Below, piece by piece: positions 12,319 to 24,399 of a DNA stretch of 60,000 nucleotides. The notes below the pieces were generated by a model. It saw only the letters and a list, made by a program, of their open reading frames with translations. It had not been told where the DNA came from and did not search any database. How positions within the stretch are numbered: position 1 is the first letter of the stretch; each line of letters begins with the position of its first letter. Location of the stretch: assembly GCF_032854445.1 (NCBI RefSeq), contig NC_088304.1:6016001-6076000 (forward strand). Reading direction: 5' to 3'. This DNA is from Liolophura sinensis (Eukaryota > Mollusca > Polyplacophora > Chitonida > Chitonidae). A program made the translations under genes and the position numbers.

Positions 12319-13075
12319 TGTCCTCTATAATGTTAGGAGCTAAACTCATGTGACCTCTATAATGTGAGGAGCTGAATTCATGCAACCTCTATAATGTGAG
12401 GAGGTAAATTCATGCGACCTCTATAATGCGAGGAGCTGAATTCATGTGACCTCTATAATGCGAGGAGCTGAATTCATGCGACCTCTATAATGCGAGGAGC
12501 TAAATTCATGTGACCTCTATTATGCGAGGAGCTGAATTTATGTGGCGTGTATAACGTAAGGAGGTAAATTCATGCAACATCTATAATATGAGGAGGTAAA
12601 TTCATGCAACATCTATTATGTGAGGAGCTAAATTCATGCGACCTCTATAATGTGAGGAGCTGAAACATACCACCTATTTAATTTGAGCTGAAACCATGTG
12701 ACCTCTGTAGTGTGAGGAGTTGAAAATGTTACCTCTATAGTGTGAGGTGCTAAATTTACACGACCTCTATAGTGTGAGGAGCTGAATTCATGTGACCTCT
12801 ATAATGCGAGGAGCTAAATTCATGCGACCTCTATCATGTGAGAAGCTGAAACATGCGACCTCTATAATGTGAGGAGCTGAAACCATGTGACCTCTATTAT
12901 ATGAGGAGCTGAATTCATGCGACCTCTATACTGTGAGGAGCTAAATTCATGTGACCTCTATAATGCAAGGAGCTAAATTCATGTGACCTCTATAATGCAA
13001 GGAGCTAAATTCATGCGACCTCTATAATGCAAGGAGCTAAATTCATGCGACCTCTATAATGTGAGGAGCTGAATT
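12319..13075. repeat. 32-bp minisatellite (about 24 units)
   Basis: The unit reads gacctctataatgtgaggag then ctaaattcatgc, with many CpG-type and gain/loss variants. It is intronic and ends roughly 100 bp before the donor of the exon at 13173-13281. Confidence 0.95.
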
Positions 13076-13172
13076 CTGCTGGATGTAAACAGTGCTTCAG
13101 CAGAATGAGCCTGGAAAGATCATTAAATATAAATAAACAAGAACAAGAGAATCTCCTGCTTTCATTCCTTAC

Positions 13173-13281
13173 CCGTGTTTTCTTGTTGTTGAGGAGTATA
13201 AGTTTGGTGGGTGTGTTGACCACATCATACACTCGGGACACAGGACTGTTTCTGGGCCACGGGTGACCGTTAAAGGGCTCT
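13173..13281 (-). CDS. 109-nt exon of the FAM216-like gene
   Basis: A minus-strand exon with acceptor 'tttgtcttccgcag' and donor 'gtaagg'. It enters with the third base of an Arg codon and ends in phase 0 after NNKKTR. The product is basic and Pro/Asn-rich (EPFNGHPWPRNSPVSRVYDV, then a hydrophobic TKLILL). No known domain. Phase joins both neighbours exactly. Confidence 0.75.
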
Positions 13282-13899
13282 CTGCGGAAGACAAATAACA
13301 ATCCCTGTTACATTCATTAATACTGTATGTATTTTGTGTATTCAAATCTGCAGGACAGCACATTTGGTTGTCAACCAGGCCTACCATAGGAAATTCACTT
13401 GTTCAGACAAGTAGACTGTACACTTATGTGATTGTCATGAAGGTAAGAGTTCAAATCCTGCTCAAAATGAATCGGCTGCCATTATACATTAGTAGATTTG
13501 TCAGGTGCCCAGCGGGGAGCCATGGTTTCGTGTAGCCTGTGCCCATGCTCTGCTACGGACAAACCTAAAGTGACGCCTTGGAACTGACTTCAGAATGGAG
13601 GGAGTTGTGCAATATCACAAATCATGATCCCCATGGTGACAGCCAGGCCCCAGGCTTCACACAGGACGCAACAGAAATTGGTCACCTAAACCAGGTCTTA
13701 ATGCAGTGCTATTGATTAGGGACTATCTTGAAAGGTGTTACTCCTCTTATTAAATGAAGTCTAAGCAAGAAAAGCAGAAGGAGACAGACTGTTCTTGCAA
13801 ACACAGTATAAAATGGTCAGAAATAATTAACGGGGAAGTAAGTGAAAGTACCAAAATTTCCAAAGAAAAACAAAGCATTTCAAATATCATATTTAACTG
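13282..13899. other. intron sequence; possible old SINE
   Basis: No exon seen. 'gagttcaaatcc' near 13448 resembles a tRNA B box and may mark a decayed SINE, but no A box or defined tail supports it. Confidence 0.3.
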
Positions 13900-14327
13900 A
13901 GTAAAGAGCTAGAATTGTTACTGAACATCCTATGAGGTGAACAACTTGATAGGGTTTTGTCTCCAGTCTGCCTTATTTAGTCCAGTGAGGAGTAAGAATG
14001 GTTAATGAACATCCAGTGAGGAGTGCAACTTTATACGGTTTTGCCTTCTCTAATCTGCTTTATTTAGTCCGGTAAGGAGCAAGAATTGTTAATGAAAATC
14101 CAATGAGGTGTGCAACTGTATATGGTTTTGCCTTCTCTAATCTGCTTTATTTAGTCCAGTAAGGAGCAAGAATTGTTAATGAAAATCCAATGAGGTGTGC
14201 AACTGTATATGGTTTTGCCTTCTCTAATCTGCTTTATTTAGTCCAGCAAGGAACAAGAATTGTTAATGAACATCCAATGAGGAGGCCAACTTTATACGGT
14301 TTTGCCTTCTCTAATCTGCTTTATTAA
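13900..14327. repeat. 87-bp tandem repeat (about 4.5 units)
   Basis: Units begin near 'tccagtaaggagcaagaatt', continue with 'gttaatgaaaatccaatgag', and end with 'ttgccttctctaatctgctt' then 'tatttag'. The first unit is the most diverged. Intronic. Confidence 0.9.
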
Positions 14328-15264
14328 GCTGGGTATAAAGGGGCAAAATACAAAATATGAATGAAAAATTAAATCTGCCTGACACGTTGTGAAGCTTTAG
14401 CTATTAGTCCTGTCACCAGACCAATCTGAACAGACACAAGCGCAGCATTTGTTTTCCCTGACACTCCATCATATTCATGTACAATGGCCATGCACGCTCT
14501 CTCAATGTTTTGATACAACTGGTATTTACTTATCTCAAAGGCTACAACTGCAGTGAACACTTTTTTCAATTACTCAAGCAAATAACTTGCAGTCATACCA
14601 TTAATGGCACCACTTATGGTAGGAAACAACGTGTTGCAAATAAAGAAAAGTCTGCTGTAGAAAGCACTCGTTGAGTCTCACACTTGCCGACTTCCAATTA
14701 ACGTCCGGAAATATTGCTGAGGACGGGAATAATAATATCTTTTTTTCGGTCGTTATCCTATAAACACTGAGTGTATAATCAATAATCCATTCATTGCCTG
14801 TGTATAAGGCTTCCCTTATTGACAGTCTCGGGACAGTAAGGGCATTTCAAGTGATCAAACATGTCAGAGATCAATATGCCATGGACATGTGGACGTTCAC
14901 TGCTCAATACACTGACAAATCAGGCAGGGAATAAGCTCTGACAGGTTGATATTGCACATGTACCTTTGCATGACTTCTCTTTCAAGAATCAAGTCTGGAA
15001 TTAATTTTTAAGTTTTTACAGGAGAAAATGGATAATCTTCCAGCTATTCACGGTACTGAAAAAGTTGCAATGTTATGGCAATAGTTTTGTCCTGTACCAA
15101 ACAGCTAGTTCCTGTCAAATTAACTTTGGTGTTAACATTGACCACATCCTTCTGGTTACTTCCTAGCTTCCCAATGATTTCACAAACTCAAGACGAGTCT
15201 ATCTTGAATAAATGAATTATAGATCGTGCTATGAAGGTTATTAATACACAGGATTGTCCCATTT
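14328..15264. other. intron sequence, nothing recognised
   Basis: No exon, RNA gene or repeat that I could support. Confidence 0.4.
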
Positions 15265-15476
15265 CAATCATAACTCTTAAACAAAATACTCTCCAAATAC
15301 AGAGATGCTATGAAAAGTCAATATCACAAAAAGACTTTGCATATTTTAAAGCCATGTGACTTATTTGTAATGGTCTTCTAATGTGCTGGAAGGGACATAC
15401 ACATGTAAGTGTTAACAAATTTTTGTAATTCTAAATGAAGTGGTCCAGTAGATGAGGTTGCGACAGACAGACAGAC

Positions 15477-15511
<35 letters not shown>

Positions 15512-15756
15512 CACTGACAATGCTTTATCATAACTCTTAAGTAAAATACTCTCCAAATACAGAGTTGACATGAAAAGTCAATTTCACAGAAAGACTTTGT
15601 ATATATGAAAGCCATGTGACTTATTTGCAAAAGTCTTTTATTGTGCTGGAAGAGACATGAGTGTCAACAAATTTTTGTTTCTCTAAATGAAGTGGTTCTG
15701 TAGATGAGGTTGCAATTCCAAAACATGGTACAGACAGACAGACAGACAGACAGACG
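15265..15756. repeat. two tandem ~245-bp units each ending in a (CAGA)n microsatellite
   Basis: Unit 1 (about 15265-15512) and unit 2 (about 15528-15756) share 'atactctccaaatacagag', 'gccatgtgacttatttg', 'tgtgctggaag' and 'gtagatgaggttgc'. Each closes with a run of cagacagacaga repeats. The pairing suggests duplication of a segment that already held the microsatellite. Confidence 0.85.
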
Positions 15757-16139
15757 CACAATGCTTTATCATAACAGAACATATAAAATGAAGATATACA
15801 TGTGCATTCTGATTCAAGAATGATTAATGGAAAGTCAAAATCGAAATCATATTCAAATAAACTTGCTGTTGACTATTCTGGTTTAAGAACTTTTATCCAG
15901 AAAAGCTGTCACTTCTTCTTTTTCGCTCAAAAATAAATGCGGTGAAATGCGTGTTTAATTTCTGAGGTGAGCTCTAACTCAGGATCCAATCATGTTTTGT
16001 GTGACGACCAAGTGGGGGTGATGTGTGCAACTAAATAACCAAGAATACATATCTCTCCTGAATGAAATCAAAAAATGCTTTCTTGAGGATATAAAAGAAA
16101 AAGCTAGATGATGTGATGTGATCGTATCATGTTACAATG

Positions 16140-16800
16140 AAAATTCCTCATCCATTACAGATAACAAAAAATTATGTTATCTGACCTTCTGTCTTCTAAC
16201 TCAATTGTCAAAAAAACAAAACAAAAATGATCTTATCTGACCTACTGTTTTGTAACTCAATTGTCAAAGAAACAAAACAAAAATGATCTTATCTGACCTT
16301 TGCAACAATTGTCAAAAACACAAAACAAATATTATCTTATCTAACTTTCTGTCTCAATTGTCAAAAAGGTTGAAACAAAAATTATCTTACATGATCTTCT
16401 GTCTTGTAACTCAATTATCCAAAAAATGAAACAAAACTTATTTTATCTGACCTTTTGTCTTGTAACTCAATTATCAATACGTAATGACCCAGGAGTCTCT
16501 CACCAATGCGGTCGCTGTGAGTTCAAGTCCAGCTCATGCTGGCTTCCTCTCCGGCCGTAAGTGGGAAGGTCTGTCAGCAACCTGCGGATGGTCGTGGGTT
16601 TCCCCCGGGCTCTGCCCGGTTTCCACCCACCATAATGCTGGCCGCCGTCGTATAAGTGAAATATTCTTGAGTACGGCGTAAAACACCAATCAAAAAAAAA
16701 AAAAAAAAAAAAATCAATTATCAATAAAAAAAAACAAAACAAAAATGATCTTACCTGACCTTCTGTCTTGTAACTCAATTATCAAAAAAACAAAACAAAG
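16140..16800. repeat. ~59-bp tandem array interrupted by a SINE
   Basis: The unit is roughly 'aaaaatgatcttatctgacc' plus 'ttctgtcttgtaactcaatt' plus 'gtcaaaaaaacaaaacaa'. About six units lie before the SINE at 16480-16713 and about one and a half after it. Confidence 0.85.
16480..16713 (+). mobile_element. SINE family A, young-looking copy with 13-bp target-site duplication
   Basis: It begins near 'cgtaatgacccaggag' and has the B-box-like 'gagttcaagtcc', 'ccggccgtaagtgggaag', 'ggatggtcgtgggtttccc', 'gccgccgtcgtataagtg', 'ttgagtacggcg' and a pure A tail. 'tcaattatcaata' is repeated exactly at 16467-16479 and 16714-16726, so this is an intact target-primed insertion into the 59-bp array. The short upstream part of the tRNA head is missing. 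Confidence 0.95.
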
Positions 16801-17678
16801 AAAAAAAATTTTGGGGATTAAGGGGGCTCATCTGTATCTTCTATACTTATAAACTCCGAGAGTTCTGTTTAACCAGGACTGCTGTTCTAACTTGTAGTAA
16901 CACACTATGAACTGATGAATACATGTGATAAACATTTCACTGACTGCTCTAATACTAAGGTATGGCTGTCAAAATGCACCTGTAAACGACTTTAGTGAAG
17001 AGCCAATCAGGTCTTCTGTACCACACATCTACGTTCCCTTTCCTACATAATAAAAACCATCACTCTGCACAAAACTAACGTAATCATTTTAATTGCAGCA
17101 CAAGGGGTAAGTACATATGTTCGTTTTCCTTTTACTAAAAAAAAAAAGACACCAAATACATCCCAAAAAAGGCCTGGGCAAAAAAAGATAGCTGTAAAGT
17201 ATAAAAACCTAAAACATCAAGGCCACCCCTCCCTCAATCCCACCAAAAAAACAGAACAAGTACATGTACATTTGGAATTATCCGCAAAAAATTGATTTTG
17301 TCATGCACTCGGGCAACTCTTTCTGTGAATATTTTATCTTTCTGTTAAAAGATAAGATTTCAAAATTTGAGAGACAGACAGAGCATCTTTATATGGATCT
17401 ATACACAAGGAAAGTCAGAAGAATACCCGTACTAACCAGTTTACAACCAAGATTTTGCCCCCCAAAAGTGTACTTTTAAAGGCATATAAATGTCATAAAA
17501 TATTACTTTCGTCATACACTTCAAACAAATCACAAAACACATTTCTAAGATAAACAGACCTTTCAAAATCAGGATAATAGTGCAATTTAGTCAACGGGAG
17601 AAATGTTAGATTGTTTAACATACTCTGCTGTTTAAACTAAATCTGTCATCCATACACAGTACAAGAGAATATCCATAC
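16801..17678. other. intron sequence, nothing recognised
   Basis: AT-rich sequence with A-tracts; no exon or repeat family seen. Confidence 0.4.
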
Positions 17679-17721
17679 CTGTGTCCTGGCATAGCGCTGT
17701 GGGTTTCAAATTCCAGCACAG
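17679..17721 (-). CDS. 43-nt exon of the FAM216-like gene
   Basis: A minus-strand exon with acceptor 'gtgcttgtacag' and donor 'gtatgg'. It has two bases (completing Ala), thirteen codons (VLEFETHSAMPGH), and two bases of the next Arg codon. An alternative acceptor 16 bp upstream ('ctacactcag') is open but would break the phase with the first exon, so the shorter form is preferred. Confidence 0.6.
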
Positions 17722-18785
17722 CTGTACAAGCACCTGGCTGAGTGTAGAGCCAATAAAGCCCTCATCTGCCTGTGCTATAGCTAACGAGTTCACTCAGGTG
17801 GAACCATAATGGCAAAGGTGAGGTCTGATAACAGGTTATCAGTTAAAGCCACATTGACAGGATATCCATTTCGGCCTTAGCCAATCCCCATTTATCAAGG
17901 GTCTTGCTGACAGGTACATGCAGTTTTCCAATATAAAGGTATTAAAATCAAACAAGACCACATGTAAATGGATTTGAGTCGGAATTATATGAAGACTAAG
18001 GACCACATTATGCCACGTTCAAATTAAGAAGAAAAAAAATTTTGAAACTTGATATAGGCAGTTGAGTAACCCAATCTGTCTAAATAAATCTCAAAGGGTA
18101 CACAGTATTTTAGGGCAAATAAAGTTGTTCATTGGTCAATGGTAAAACTTTACCGAGGAAGGCTATGTGGAACATGCTAAGCTGAGGAGTTTTAGAGAAA
18201 GTTGTCTGCATGTAACAATTACTGTAGGCATGTGATAAAATTAAAAATGCACAAATAATCATTCTTTTAAAATCCACATGAAAAAAAAAATGATTTTACA
18301 ATTTTCTAAAAACAAAGAATAGTTGACATATTTTCTAGTTTGATAATCTTACATATTATATACAAAATTAGTTATTATTTAAGCTAAACTATTAAATAAG
18401 TTACATATGCTTTTTCAAGGATTCATTAACCTTTTCCATTTTAAGGGGTTACACTTGACATGCTTAAACTTTCAATCTGAGGTGTTTCATGTGTGTTTGA
18501 CTTCAAGCTTACCCTTTCCATATGAGTTGCTATGATTGACGCCGAACTAGATTAGTAATTAGTTCTGATTGAGGTGTTATATTTGACACCTAAATTATCC
18601 CTTTCATCTGAGATGTAATTGAGACACCTATACCCTTTTCATCTGAGGTCTTATATTTACACCCAGCCTTGATATATTTCTTATGGTGATAAACCAAATA
18701 GTAATTTGCACATGTAACAGACGCTACATGTACAAGGGACAAACAAAGCACAAAATGTTTCATGCCATTCCCTATAACACTGTAC
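17722..18785. other. intron sequence, nothing recognised
   Basis: AT-rich DNA without an exon or repeat I could support. Confidence 0.4.
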
Positions 18786-20088
18786 ACCAGACATGATGTC
18801 TCAAACAACATACCTGGCAAACCTGCTGCTGATATTACCTGCCATCAGGCCAACTTTTGTGAGCCTCTAGAGCCGGTTCAGACCTGATGTCTCAAACAAC
18901 ATACCTGGCAAACCTACGGCTGATATCACCCGCCGTCAGGCCCACTTTTGTGAGCCTGTAGAGCCGGATCAGACCTGATGTCTCAAACAACATACCTGGC
19001 AAACCTACGGCTGATATTACCTGCCATCAGGCCCACTTTTGTGAGCCTGTAGAGCCGGTTCAGACCTGATGTCTCAAACAACATACCTGGCAAACCTACG
19101 GCTGATATCACCCGCCGTCAGGCCCACTTTTGTGAGCCTGTAGAGCCGGATCAGACCTGATGTCTCAAACAACATACCTGGCAAACCTACGGCTGATATT
19201 ACCTGCTGGCAAGCCCAATTTTGTGAGCCTGTAGAGCCGGATCAGACCTGATGTCTCAAACAACATACCTGGCAAACCTGCGGCTGATATCACCTGCCAT
19301 CAGGCCAACTTTTGTGAGCCTGTAGAGCAGGTTCAGACCTGATGTCTCAAACAACATACCTGGCAAACATATGGCTGATATCACCTGCAGTTATGCCCAC
19401 TGTAGAGCCCGTTCAGACCTGATTTCTCAAACAATATACCTGGCAAACCTACGGCTAATATCACCTGCTGTCAGGCCCACTTTTGTGAACCTGTAGAGCC
19501 GGATCAGACCTGATGTCTCAAACAACACACCTCGCAAACCAACGGCTGATATCACCTGCCATCAGGCCCACTTTTGTGAGCCTGTAGAGCCAGATCAGAC
19601 CTGATGTCTCAAACAACACACCTGGCAAACCTACGGCTGATATCACCTGCAGTCATGCCCTGTAGAGCCCGTTCAGACCTGATGTCTCAAACAACATACC
19701 TGGCAAACCTACAGCTGATATCACCTGCCATGAGGCCCACCTCTGTGGGTATGTAAAGCCAGTTCAGACCTGATTTCTCAAACAACATACCTGGCAAACC
19801 TATGGCTGATATCACCTGCCGTCAGGCCCACTTTTGTGAGTCTGTAGAGCTGGATCAGCCCAGACGTCTCAAACAACATACCTGGCAAACTTGTGGCCGA
19901 TATCACCTGCCTTCAGGCCCACTTCTGTGGGTGTGTAGAGCCAGTTCAGCCCAGATGTCTCAAACAACATACCTGGCAAATTTGTGGCTGATATCACCTG
20001 TCTTTAGGCCCACTTCTGTGGGTGTGTAGAGCCAATTCATCCCAGACGTCTCAAACAACATACCTGGCAAACTTGCGGCCGATATCAC
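18786..20088. repeat. 91-bp tandem array derived from a coding exon (about 14-15 units)
   Basis: On the plus strand the unit reads gacctgatgtctcaaacaac, then atacctggcaaacctacggc, then tgatatcacctgccatcagg, then cccacttttgtgagcctgta and gagccggttca. On the minus strand each unit reproduces the exon at 20089-20173 (the LFETSGLN and YTPTEVGLKA parts), its donor 'gtgatatc' and about 30 bp of intron. Units nearest the exon keep the exon-like 'ctgtgggtgtgtagagcc'; distant ones have drifted to 'ttgtgagcctgtagagcc'. The 91-bp length shifts frame by one per unit. Confidence 0.9.
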
Positions 20089-20173
20089 CTGCCTTCAGGC
20101 CCACCTCTGTGGGAGTGTACCGCCGGTTCAGACCAGACGTCTCAAACAGTGAGCCTGGCACAAGACTGGACAT
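20089..20173 (-). CDS. first coding exon (proposed) of the FAM216-like gene
   Basis: A minus-strand reading from an ATG at 20173, with A at -3, encodes MSSLVPGSLFETSGLNRRYT then PTEVGLKA and ends with one base before a weak donor 'gtgata'. 'gtgcagtcgcag' lies immediately upstream, so it could instead be an internal exon with its ATG near the start. The one-base overhang matches the 43-nt exon at 17679-17721. Together the seven exons give 715 coding nt (238 codons plus one base) with no stop. Its own sequence is the source of the neighbouring 91-bp array. Confidence 0.65.
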
Positions 20174-20555
20174 CCTGCGACTGCACAAAACAAACACATC
20201 AATCACAATCTCATTGAACATTTTTAATTGTTTTCATTCTTTGAAAGATTTTCTACCTACTAAGGAAATCCATATTTTTATACCCTATCTCATAAATTTC
20301 TTTTGCAAATAAGAAAAAGTCATTTCCAAAGAGGGAAAAAAAAAAGGATTTACAAAAAGTAAGACATATGAAATATGAAAACACAAAGAGAATGTTTAAA
20401 TCGGCAATCTGACCATTCTCTACAATGCAAAAGTTGTTCCTCCGGCTGGCTAATAATTATGCTCATGTGTAGAACTGGTGGACGGTAACACTCAGACAGT
20501 AGGTCTGCTTAATACAACAGAACAACTACAGCAGCAATCTGATGGTCACACAGAC
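20174..20555. other. upstream flank of the minus-strand gene
   Basis: No clear TATA box or CpG-rich promoter is visible; nothing recognised. Confidence 0.3.
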
Positions 20556-20885
20556 AGACATGTACACACACACTGTTTTATAAATTGATAGACTGACTTA
20601 CAGCACACTGACTGAACCAGTGACCAAACACAATGACTGACTAATCGACCTAACACACTGACTGACCAAACACTGACTGTGTGACCTAACACATCGATTG
20701 ACAGATTGACCTCACACAATCACTGAGTGATTGACGTAACACAATGACTGAGTTACCTAACACCCTGATTGACTCACTGGCTTATAGCACACTGACTGAC
20801 TGAGTGACCTAACACACTGACTGATAGACTGACTTACAGCACACTGGTTGAATGAGTGACCAAACACACTGTCAATCAATCAGGT
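20556..20885. repeat. degenerate ACTGACTG-type tandem repeat
   Basis: Imperfect alternation of 'cacactgactgac', 'gagtgacctaacac' and 'gattgacctcaca' phrases with no fixed unit length; an old low-complexity array. Confidence 0.75.
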
Positions 20886-22155
20886 GCCTGGCAAGACAGT
20901 GAGTGAATGGTTTCAATTTTCGCAGATAGTAGTTATGTTGAGAAATGAAGAACTTTCTCCATTTCTTCATTATAATAAATTATAATCGCTAAATTTCTTC
21001 CTGTGATTTTTTTTTGTGATAAAACTTGATTCCACTGAAATATCTTATATTTAACCTAATATCAACTCAGAGCTCTTTTGCTCGTAAACCTGAAAATTTA
21101 CAACACTGGTCAACCTCACAAGGGGAGACAACTGAGGGGAAGTTGATTAACTATTTACCCTGCAGTCCAAACCAATAAATTAAGTAAATACAAGATGAGT
21201 TACACGTCTGGTTTTTTAGTGGATTGTACTAGAGGGATAAGAATGGAACAGAACAGAACAGCACTTTATATGTGCCACTTTATCATGCAGTCAGGGTCAA
21301 AAACGCAAAACAACACATACCCTTGAGATCAAAGTCCATACATTCTCCCCCCTGGTCTATTTGTAAATTTAATCCAGTTAGCTCCAGCCAAAAAGTTGAT
21401 CAATGTTGTATGAGTTTAAAAAAACCAACTGTATGATGTTAAGCACTGATCATATATGTATATACATATATCAATATAAAATTTTATGGCCACATCATTT
21501 GAAACAGTCATTAATAAGGTCATATCAATTCAAACTGTGGTTTTACGGGTGGAATTTCGATGTCAGAGGAGGATATAAAAATAACAATAAAACTGATTAA
21601 AACAAAAGTCAGCTAAATTGTGGAAAATGTTTGACTTTCCCTAAATTTATTCTTTTTGAAGACATATTGACATGATCAGAAAGCCTTGGAAATAAGGAAA
21701 TTCTTAAAAGGCTCAAGATCAGATAAAAAAAAAACTGAAAAGGTTCATTTTCAGTTTTTTTTTATTCCATTTTTGGGTTTTTTAGTGTAGGCTCACCCAC
21801 AAAACACAAAATAAAATTGGTGTCACTTTGGGGAACTTAAACTGCCATTGTTCGATTTTTTAAACTCATTATATTTAAACACTCTTCATTACGCTTTAAC
21901 AAAGTAGGACACATGTATGTGTACATAGATGTATGTACATGTATAGCAATCACATTAAAATTGTGAAATCTTTCATTATGCGAAATTCATTTTCAGGCCT
22001 TCAATTATATGTTTACTGTTTCAACTTTTACTGGCCACACATATTTATTATAGATAACTACTGATCCTTCTAACCAGACTCAAGGAAGCTTTCTTGATTG
22101 TGCTTGAACACATAAAGAGCCATCCGAAAATTGCTGCTTGACTACATTTCTTCGC
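20886..22155. other. intergenic, nothing recognised
   Basis: AT-rich sequence. 21721-21765 holds an A-rich/T-rich hairpin ('actgaaaaggttcattttcagt'-like, written here in part) but no gene. Confidence 0.35.
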
Positions 22156-22300
22156 TTATTTATTTATTTGATTGGTGTTTTACGCTGTACTCCAAGAATG
22201 TTTCACTTATACGACGGCAGCCAACATTATGGTGGGTGGAAACCGGGCAAAGCCCGGGGAAAACCCACAACCATCCACAGGTTGCTGACAGATCTGCCCA
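22156..22300 (-). mobile_element. SINE family A, head-truncated
   Basis: The (TTTA)n tail, 'gattggtgttttacgctgta', 'cacttatacgacggcagcc' and 'ggaaaacccacaaccatcc' are present. The tRNA-like head is missing. Confidence 0.9.
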
Positions 22301-24252
22301 GTGCCTATTTTTGATTAAGAGTGCATCATAACCAGTATTTTGATGTAAACTGTTTGCATAAAAAAAAAAAGAAGCTTTCATCAATAGGCCTAACAGTTAA
22401 GCTTACGGCCATTGTTAGGAAAAGCAACACTCGTGTACTTGGTCTACGCAGAAATTACAATACATACATACCAACATTAACAATGAAGTACTGTTTGGAG
22501 AATTGCCGGTAGTTTGAAAATCCTTAAAGATATGAAAAGGATTGCATGACACATTACTGCGATACCATAATAATGTGAAGTGTAGGCCCATTTTGTTTCA
22601 ATAGGCATTTTTTATAATACCCCATGCAATAATCATAAACATGGGCCCAGTTTTTCGAAAGTGTATTTGCTAATACTGGTAGGCCTATTAAGTCATACTT
22701 CATCATGAAACTCAGTACTCCAAAGACAGAGTATAACACCAGCGGTTTTAGTTTATACTTAATATAATGTTACGCACATTTTTAAGGATAAGTGTAAAAT
22801 AGAAGATTTGGCTTAAACTTAAATTTGCTATTAAGTCTTTAACCTGTTTTGAACAACTGGACCCAAGTTCAAACACCATAACACATGAGTATAAAAATTT
22901 AGAAAAAAATGTCATTCTTAATTTTTGTTAATAAATATAAAAACTGGCCGAGAGTAGTGGATACAGTATTCAACAAAAAAAAATACAAAAACTAAAAAAA
23001 CAAACAAAAAAGAAACTGCATTATTACCCTACTTGCAATTAAGCTTAACAGTATAACTTAATATTTAGCTAATACTATTAATGGTAATATTTTTATCTAC
23101 CGCAATAGTCTAATAGTTCGAACAGTGAAGTCAGACGCCTTACGTGAAATTTCTAGCCTTGTGATATCGTTAACATACTGTATTATGCGCTATGACTGGT
23201 TTGTGACAAGCATTTTCACACCTTGCTTTCTGGATTATGTCCTCTTCCTGTTCGAGGAACTCAAATGGCGGCTTAACACAGTTCATAAAACTTACCCGAC
23301 AGTAAAACAACCATGCACAAGTCCAGTTTGTGTCAACTTAAGAGAATCTATCGGTGTAAATCGACACTCTGTGTTACAAGACTTCACGCTCACAAGCACT
23401 GTAAGCCATTTTCAAGCTTCACCATGGTAGCAGGCGCAGGGGAGAAGAGGGTCCACACGAAGGGGTCTCGCCATACACTTGCGTCTTTTCTCTACGTTCG
23501 CTTTACATCAAATTTTATACAGAAATCTTGAACAACGCAGAGGTCACTGGGGTCACGGTTATAAGGCAGGAATGATGTCAGAAAACACTTAATCTCTGCC
23601 TCAACTTTTGTTTCTATTAATACTAGATGCACATGCATTCTCTTCATTTAAAGTATGCTCAACATGATTTTAACGATCACCTGACATAGTTTAATTGATG
23701 AATGAATGCTGCTCATAGGTCCGCGCAAGGACACCAGTGGTAGGGCTAACCTCAACGAGCCAACAGGTGTCGTACTGGCACTGAGGTAAAGTCAGAGTAG
23801 AAAGCGGCACCTACGCTGTAAGGAGTATACGGGGCTCACCGCATACATTGTTTTCAAGTGCACCATTAGGTGGCCTAACAAAAACGCGCATGTTTCCAGA
23901 AAATGACGGGTTTAGATTATAGAATTTTTATTTAGTACATTCACCACTTGTACAAATATTAAGGTGATACTGAATTAATGGAGCAATGGTGTGTATATAG
24001 GCCTATATATGTACGTACAGCGTCGCTTAATTAATTTTTTTACCTGGCAGAATTGTATGCCTACTTGTATAAGGCTATCGTTTACCTAAATATATAACTA
24101 TATTTTACTAAAGGAAACGACAACAAAATATGGAACCTCTATGGTGAGAGGTTATTTATCACCACAAACATCTAGAAACATTCTGTTTCTGTCTCGAAAA
24201 TAGCAGTGGTATGTATAATGACATGCATAGTATTATATTAGGAGATATCCAG
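22301..24252. other. intergenic, nothing recognised
   Basis: Short reading frames only. 23125-23530 has somewhat higher G+C and an open frame of about 100 codons lacking any recognisable domain or splice support. Confidence 0.35.
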
Positions 24253-24334
24253 GTTCCTCCACCCATTTACCTCACCTCCGCCGTCTAAGTGCAAAATTTA
24301 CTACCATACGCCAATCAAATCAATAAATAAATAA
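24253..24334 (+). mobile_element. SINE family A, 3' fragment
   Basis: Degenerate: 'ggttcctccaccc', 'ccgccgtctaagtgcaaaat', 'catacgccaatcaaatcaat' and an (AAAT)n tail. Confidence 0.7.
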
Positions 24335-24399
24335 CATTGGTATAGCCATACTAGGTTTAACTGTGAGAAGGGAGTGGGTAGTTGTGGAGGGTTTTATTC

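Noticed and set aside
13440-13700. Decayed third SINE type suggested by a B-box-like 'gagttcaaatcc'
   Set aside because: No A box, tail, flanking duplication or second copy in the window.
23125-23531. Possible exon in a slightly GC-richer stretch
   Set aside because: Splice borders and protein features are not convincing on either strand.
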